Shown: in pieces, positions 6,618-10,671 of the stretch
How positions within the stretch are numbered: position 1 is the first letter of the stretch
Layout of the letters: every line of letters starts with the position of its first letter
Source of the DNA: Syntrophaceae bacterium UBA4778
Lineage (GTDB): Bacteria; Desulfobacterota; Syntrophia; Syntrophales; UBA4778
Length of the DNA: 10,671 nucleotides
Direction: 5' to 3'
Assembly: GCA_002403175.1 (NCBI GenBank)
Contig: DHHG01000165.1
Location: forward strand, 1 to 10,671
The notes under the pieces: generated by a model
Told to the model about the DNA's origin: nothing
Databases searched by the model: none
Seen by the model: the letters and a program-made list of their open reading frames with translations, nothing else
Program-made: the position numbers and the translations under genes

Positions 6618-6635
6618 TTATTCTGGAGGACCGAT

Positions 6636-7295
6636 TTGAAGATCACCGTTGTCAAAAATGTACTGGATGCCAATGACAGGATTGCAGCCGAGAACAGGGC
6701 TCTATTTGACAAACATGGAATTTATGTGATGAACCTCATGAGTTCTCCGGGGGCAGGCAAGACGACGCTGGTGGAGAGAACGATCCAGGCGCTTCGGGAA
6801 GAATACAGGATCGGTGTTATCGAAGGGGATATCCAGGATACATACGATGCGGACCGCGTCGCCAAACTGGGGATTCCGGTCGTGCAGATCAATACCGGAG
6901 GCGGCTGTCACATAGACGCCAATATGGTTCGGGAATCCCTTCCTGCTTTTGATCTGAATCAGCTCGATCTGATGATTGTGGAAAATGTCGGAAACCTGGT
7001 TTGCCCTGCCGAATTCAAGGTTGGGGAAAACGATAAGATCATGATCCTTAGTACGCCGGAAGGTTCCGACAAGCCGGGCAAATATCCGCTCATGTTCCAG
7101 GAGTCTTCCGTCCTGCTTATCAATAAAACGGATCTTCTTCCCTATGTTGATTTCGATGTCGATAAGGCACGAGGAGCCGCACTCGGACTGAATAAAGATA
7201 TCCGTATCTTTGAAGTATCCTGCAGGACACTTGCAGGTCTGGAACAATGGTTCGGATGGCTGAAGGATCGTATTGCTGCATTCAAAAAAAAATAA
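6636..7295 (+). CDS. hypB: Hydrogenase nickel-incorporation GTPase HypB
   Basis: HypB is the SIMIBI-class GTPase that drives nickel delivery with HypA. It has 219 residues. It starts with TTG, preceded by a strong CTGGAGGA (6623-6630) five bases upstream; the next residues KITVVKNVLDAND match the normal start of short HypB proteins, so the rare start codon is well supported. GTPase motifs are the P-loop SSPGAGKTT (36-44), EGDIQDTYDADR (switch region) and NKTD (163-166). The dimer-interface metal site is C91-H92 (GGGCH) and C123 (NLVCP). The N-terminal CxxCGC motif and the His-rich nickel-storage stretch of some HypBs are absent. The gene lies behind the inverted-repeat gap and ends four bases before the likely hypF start. 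Confidence 0.95.
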   Translation: MKITVVKNVLDANDRIAAENRALFDKHGIYVMNLMSSPGAGKTTLVERTIQALREEYRIGVIEGDIQDTYDADRVAKLGIPVVQINTGGGCHIDANMVRESLPAFDLNQLDLMIVENVGNLVCPAEFKVGENDKIMILSTPEGSDKPGKYPLMFQESSVLLINKTDLLPYVDFDVDKARGAALGLNKDIRIFEVSCRTLAGLEQWFGWLKDRIAAFKKK

Positions 7296-7299
7296 AGCC

Positions 7300-9576
7300 G
7301 TGAATAAGAGAAAACGTTTTCTTTTCTCTGGCGTTGTCCAGGGAGTCGGATTCCGCCCGTTTATCTTTCGCATGGCCGTGAAACACGGTCTCAGTGGCTT
7401 TGTCTGTAATCGTCCCGATGGAGTCCTGGTTGAGGTCGAAGGGTCTGAGGCCGCAATCGAATTATTCCTGGCTGACTCCAAAGCCCTCTTGCCTCCCATG
7501 GCTGATCTATCCGGGATTTCTGAAGCGGAAATCCCCGGGGTAGGGGAGAAGGTCTTTCGAATTGTCGAGAGCCATCTCGGGGGGCACGGCGATGTGCATA
7601 TCCCCCCTGACATGGCGACCTGTCCCGATTGCCGACGGGAGCTGTTCGATCCTGCCGACCGGCGATATCGCTATCCGTTCATCAACTGCACCAACTGTGG
7701 TCCGAGATTGACCATTATCAAGGATATTCCATACGATCGCCGGTATACCTCCATGTCGGCATTTCCGATGTGTCCGGAATGCGCCGCCGAGTATGAAAAT
7801 CCCGCAGACAGGCGGTTTCACGCCGAGCCGAATGCCTGCCCCGAATGCGGGCCGCGCCTCCAACTGCTGGACAAGGATGGAAACCCAGTCGCCACGGAAG
7901 ATCCACTCGGAAAAGCCATAGAGCTGATCGCGGCAGGAAGCATCTTTGCCGTGAAAGGGTTGGGCGGGTTTCATTTGGCGGTTGATGCGGGCAATGACTC
8001 AGCCGTGCAAAGATTACGGCAACGCAAATTCCGGGAAGAAAAGCCCCTGGCGGTCATGGTCAAAGACCTCGACCAGGCACAAAAGATTGCACAAATCGGG
8101 ATGGAAGAGGAAAAGCTTCTCCTGTCCCCCCAGCGGCCGATCGTTCTTGTACAGAAGAGGGAAACCGATCTGATTTCGGCTTTGGTGGCCCCCGGTCTCG
8201 GACAGCTCGGAATCATGCTCCCTTATACACCACTGCATCATCTGCTTCTAGACGGGCCACTCCTTGCGCTGGTCATGACGAGCGGTAACCAGGTCGATGA
8301 GCCGATCTGCATCGGGAACAGCGAGGCAGTGGAACGGCTGAGAGGTATTGCCGATTACTATCTGGTCCATGACCGCGACATCCTGGTCCGTTGCGACGAT
8401 TCCATTGCCTTCGCGGCAGCCGGAAAAACACGGATCACCCGACGTTCGCGCGGTTTCGCCCCCAAACCGATTCTGCTGGGCGGAGAGTATCCTGATGTCC
8501 TCGCCCTTGGTCCGCAACTGAAGGGGAGCTTGTGCGTCTTGAAGGGAAGGTATGCCTTTCTGAGCCCCCACATCGGGGATCTGGAAACACCGCAGGCCCG
8601 GGACTTCTTCCATGAGACGATCGCAGTCATGAAGCGGATCACCGAAAGCAATCCGGGAGTAATTGCCTGCGACCTGCATCCCGGCTATTATCCTACCAAG
8701 GTTGCGGCGGATCTGTCCGATGTTCAAATCATTCCCGTTCAGCACCACCACGCCCATATTGTGAGCTGCATGGCTGAGAATCGGATTTCCGGGGAGGTCA
8801 TCGGTATTGCTCTCGATGGGACCGGCTACGGCAGCGACGAGCAGGCCTGGGGGGGAGAGTTTCTGGTCGCCGATGAAGCGAATTTCAGGCGGATGGGTCA
8901 TCTCAAATATTTCGTTTTGCCGGGAGGAGAGAAGGCCGTTCACGAACCCTGGCGAATCGCCGTCAGCCTCTTGAGAGATGCATACGGCGAATCGTGGCCG
9001 GAGATCGCCCGGAAGCTGAATCTTGTCTCAGATGAGAAGCGGATGGCCTTGATGGAAAACATTATTGCCAGGCGGATCAACAGCCCTTTGACTTCGGGAA
9101 TCGGGCGCCTGTTTGATGGAATCGCCGCCCTTTTGGGTCTGCGCAGCTCAGTATCCTTTGAGGGGCAGGCCGCCATGGAGCTGGAAGCAATTGCAAGAAA
9201 AACCGGTGATATTTTCCCTTTCACAATTGGGCAAAGGGATGGAATGCACCTTCTTGATCTGGATGAGACCGTTCGGGCGATTGCGGAGAACGCCGTGAAA
9301 GGAATGGACAGGGAGGTTCTGGCCGGTTCGTTTCATCTTACATTGACCAACGCTATTGCAGCCATGGCGGAAGAGATTCGGAAAGAAACGGGTTTTAATA
9401 GAGTTGTCTTGAGCGGCGGTTGTTTCCAGAACAGGCTGCTTCTTGAGGGATGCCTGGAAATCCTGAACCGGAGTGGATTTGAGGTATTTACGCACTGCGA
9501 TGTGCCGACAAACGACGGCGGGATTGCGTTGGGTCAGGCTGTCATCGCTGCCGCGAAAGTTAGAAAAAAAGAATGA
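7300..9576 (+). CDS. hypF: Carbamoyltransferase HypF
   Basis: HypF uses carbamoyl phosphate and ATP to carbamoylate the C-terminal cysteine of HypE, the first step in making the cyanide ligands. From the GTG at 7300 it has 758 residues, family length. Its domains run in the usual order. An acylphosphatase domain covers about 5-90 (SGVVQGVGFRPF, catalytic R19 and N37). A double zinc-finger region with four CxxC pairs begins at C108 (CPDC) and continues through CTNC, CPEC and CPEC. A YrdC-like domain follows (AVKGLGGFHLAVDA, then KPLAVM). The Kae1-like domain has QHHHAH (481-486), ALDGTGYG, LFDGIAALLG, VLSGGCFQN and TNDGGIALGQ. A TTG at 7273 inside hypB would add nine residues, but GTG fits the family start better. 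No clear SD lies before the GTG, so coupling to hypB translation is likely. Confidence 0.95.
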   Translation: MNKRKRFLFSGVVQGVGFRPFIFRMAVKHGLSGFVCNRPDGVLVEVEGSEAAIELFLADSKALLPPMADLSGISEAEIPGVGEKVFRIVESHLGGHGDVHIPPDMATCPDCRRELFDPADRRYRYPFINCTNCGPRLTIIKDIPYDRRYTSMSAFPMCPECAAEYENPADRRFHAEPNACPECGPRLQLLDKDGNPVATEDPLGKAIELIAAGSIFAVKGLGGFHLAVDAGNDSAVQRLRQRKFREEKPLAVMVKDLDQAQKIAQIGMEEEKLLLSPQRPIVLVQKRETDLISALVAPGLGQLGIMLPYTPLHHLLLDGPLLALVMTSGNQVDEPICIGNSEAVERLRGIADYYLVHDRDILVRCDDSIAFAAAGKTRITRRSRGFAPKPILLGGEYPDVLALGPQLKGSLCVLKGRYAFLSPHIGDLETPQARDFFHETIAVMKRITESNPGVIACDLHPGYYPTKVAADLSDVQIIPVQHHHAHIVSCMAENRISGEVIGIALDGTGYGSDEQAWGGEFLVADEANFRRMGHLKYFVLPGGEKAVHEPWRIAVSLLRDAYGESWPEIARKLNLVSDEKRMALMENIIARRINSPLTSGIGRLFDGIAALLGLRSSVSFEGQAAMELEAIARKTGDIFPFTIGQRDGMHLLDLDETVRAIAENAVKGMDREVLAGSFHLTLTNAIAAMAEEIRKETGFNRVVLSGGCFQNRLLLEGCLEILNRSGFEVFTHCDVPTNDGGIALGQAVIAAAKVRKKE

Positions 9577-9638
9577 TTTCGAAACGCATTCTGAAATGAA
9601 TTAGAGCACTGTTTCTAGAGATTGAAAGAGAGGATGGA

Positions 9639-10658
9639 ATGAAGCACGAAAAAATACTCTTGGAGCACGGCGGGGGAGGGTTGCTGACAGGCGAATTGAT
9701 ATCGAATCTTTTTCTGCGATTTTTTTCTAATCCGCAGCTGGACCGGCTGGAAGACAGCGCCGTTTTTGATGTGAACGGTTGCAGGTTCTGCTTTACCACG
9801 GATTCTTACGTGGTGAGCCCTGTTTTCTTTCCCGGCGGAGATATCGGTTCTCTTGCCGTTCATGGCACAGTCAATGATCTTGCCGTATGCGGAGGAAGAC
9901 CGCTGTTTCTAAGCGCCGGATTCATTCTTGAAGAGGGTTTCAGCATGAGCGATCTCGAAAAGATTGTTAACTCCATGTCGGAAGCCGCCCGGAAAGCGGG
10001 AGTCCGGATCGTAACCGGCGATACGAAGGTCGTTCCCCGTGGCTCGGGAGACGGCATCTTCATCACCACTTCGGGAATCGGATTGATCGAATATCCGGGA
10101 AATCTCTCCGTATCGAGCATCAGCCCCGGCGATGCCATCATCGTGAATGGCACGATCGGCGATCACGGCGCCGCCATTCTCAGCGTGCGCGAATCGCTCG
10201 GCCTCGATTCAGAAGTAGTTTCGGATTCCGCACCCCTGAACGGTTTGATTGATTCCATTCTGAACGCCAGTTCTCGAATTCATTGTATGCGCGATGCAAC
10301 ACGGGGCGGGCTCGGAGCCATATTGGCGGAAATGAGCAAAGGCGCGGGTGTCGAGATGTTAGTCTCAGAGCGGGATATCCCTGTGGATGAAAAAGTTCGG
10401 GGCATCTGCGAGATCATGGGGTTCGATCCGATTTTTCTGGCGAATGAAGGAAAAATGGTGGTCTTTTGCCCGGCAGATGATGCCCAAAAAGTTCTATCAG
10501 CCATGAAGACCCACGAATACGGAGTCAACGCTGCCATCATTGGGGAAGTCAGGGAAGTGCAGGCGAACAGCAAAGGACGTGTCATCCTGAAAACCGTGAT
10601 CGGCGGCGAGCGGGTGATTGATCTGCCCACCGGTGAACTGGTACCGAGGATATGCTAG
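9639..10658 (+). CDS. hypE: Carbamoyl dehydratase HypE
   Basis: HypE receives a carbamoyl group from HypF on its C-terminal cysteine and dehydrates it with ATP to a thiocyanate, which supplies CN to iron on HypC-HypD. It has 339 residues and ends in PRIC, with C339 as the acceptor, so the protein is complete. It has the AIRS/PurM-like fold. The N-terminal half contains HGGGG, TTDSYVVSP, the GSLAVHGTVNDLAVCGG helix and TGDTKV for ATP and metal binding. The C-terminal half contains NGTIGDHGAA and MRDATRGGLG. The start follows GAGAGGA (9628-9634); an ATG five bases upstream hits a stop at once. It is separated from hypF by 62 bases without clear signals. Only 13 bases follow its stop, so whether the operon continues cannot be seen. 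Confidence 0.95.
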   Translation: MKHEKILLEHGGGGLLTGELISNLFLRFFSNPQLDRLEDSAVFDVNGCRFCFTTDSYVVSPVFFPGGDIGSLAVHGTVNDLAVCGGRPLFLSAGFILEEGFSMSDLEKIVNSMSEAARKAGVRIVTGDTKVVPRGSGDGIFITTSGIGLIEYPGNLSVSSISPGDAIIVNGTIGDHGAAILSVRESLGLDSEVVSDSAPLNGLIDSILNASSRIHCMRDATRGGLGAILAEMSKGAGVEMLVSERDIPVDEKVRGICEIMGFDPIFLANEGKMVVFCPADDAQKVLSAMKTHEYGVNAAIIGEVREVQANSKGRVILKTVIGGERVIDLPTGELVPRIC

Positions 10659-10671
10659 ATCTGAACTAAAG

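Noticed and set aside
6702..7613. A 303-residue minus-strand ORF opposite hypB and hypF
   Set aside because: It crosses two well-supported genes and carries no motif; it is a shadow ORF.

Overview
The window is a compact [NiFe] hydrogenase locus, all on the + strand. It holds three structural genes of a group 1, membrane-bound, respiratory-type H2 uptake enzyme: small subunit, large subunit and cytochrome b. A dedicated maturation peptidase and a complete hyp set follow, in the order hypA, hypC, hypD, hypB, hypF, hypE. The first ~150 bases are the 3' end of an unrelated upstream gene, most like an enolase-superfamily dipeptide epimerase. Protein sequence style, moderate GC and the oxygen-sensitive type of small subunit suggest an anaerobic bacterium, perhaps a Desulfobacterota (deltaproteobacterial) relative. 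That assignment is inference; there is no rRNA or other marker here.

Layout: 1-154, end of the epimerase-like gene. 155-659, a ~505-base gap with no convincing ORF, one sigma70-like promoter candidate and several short hairpins. 660-4194, hupS-hupL-hupC, tightly packed with good Shine-Dalgarno (SD) sites. 4195-4309, a gap with a strong GC-rich hairpin followed by a T-rich run (terminator or attenuator) that overlaps an alternative hairpin. 4310-5143, hupD and hypA, with the hupD stop directly abutting the hypA start. 5144-5238, an extended -10 promoter candidate and a GC hairpin in front of hypC. 5239-6544, hypC and hypD, overlapping. 6545-6635, a gap built of nested inverted repeats. 6636-9576, hypB (TTG start) and hypF (probable GTG start 4 bases after the hypB stop). 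9639-10658, hypE; the window ends 13 bases later.

How the genes work together (family knowledge): HypF and HypE make the cyanide ligands from carbamoyl phosphate. HypC and HypD assemble the Fe(CN)2CO unit and deliver it to the HupL precursor. HypA and HypB insert nickel. HupD then removes the C-terminal tail of HupL, here 15 residues. The small subunit carries a twin-arginine signal and should take the folded HupSL dimer across the membrane, where its C-terminal helix and the di-heme cytochrome HupC connect H2 oxidation to the quinone pool.

I see no new system here. The points worth a second look are the very long charged N-terminus ahead of the Tat motif, the mutually exclusive hairpins between hupC and hupD, the internal hypC promoter and leader hairpin, the repeat-rich hypD-hypB gap, the uncommon hyp order, and the lack of Tat-chaperone or oxygen-protection genes within the visible cluster.
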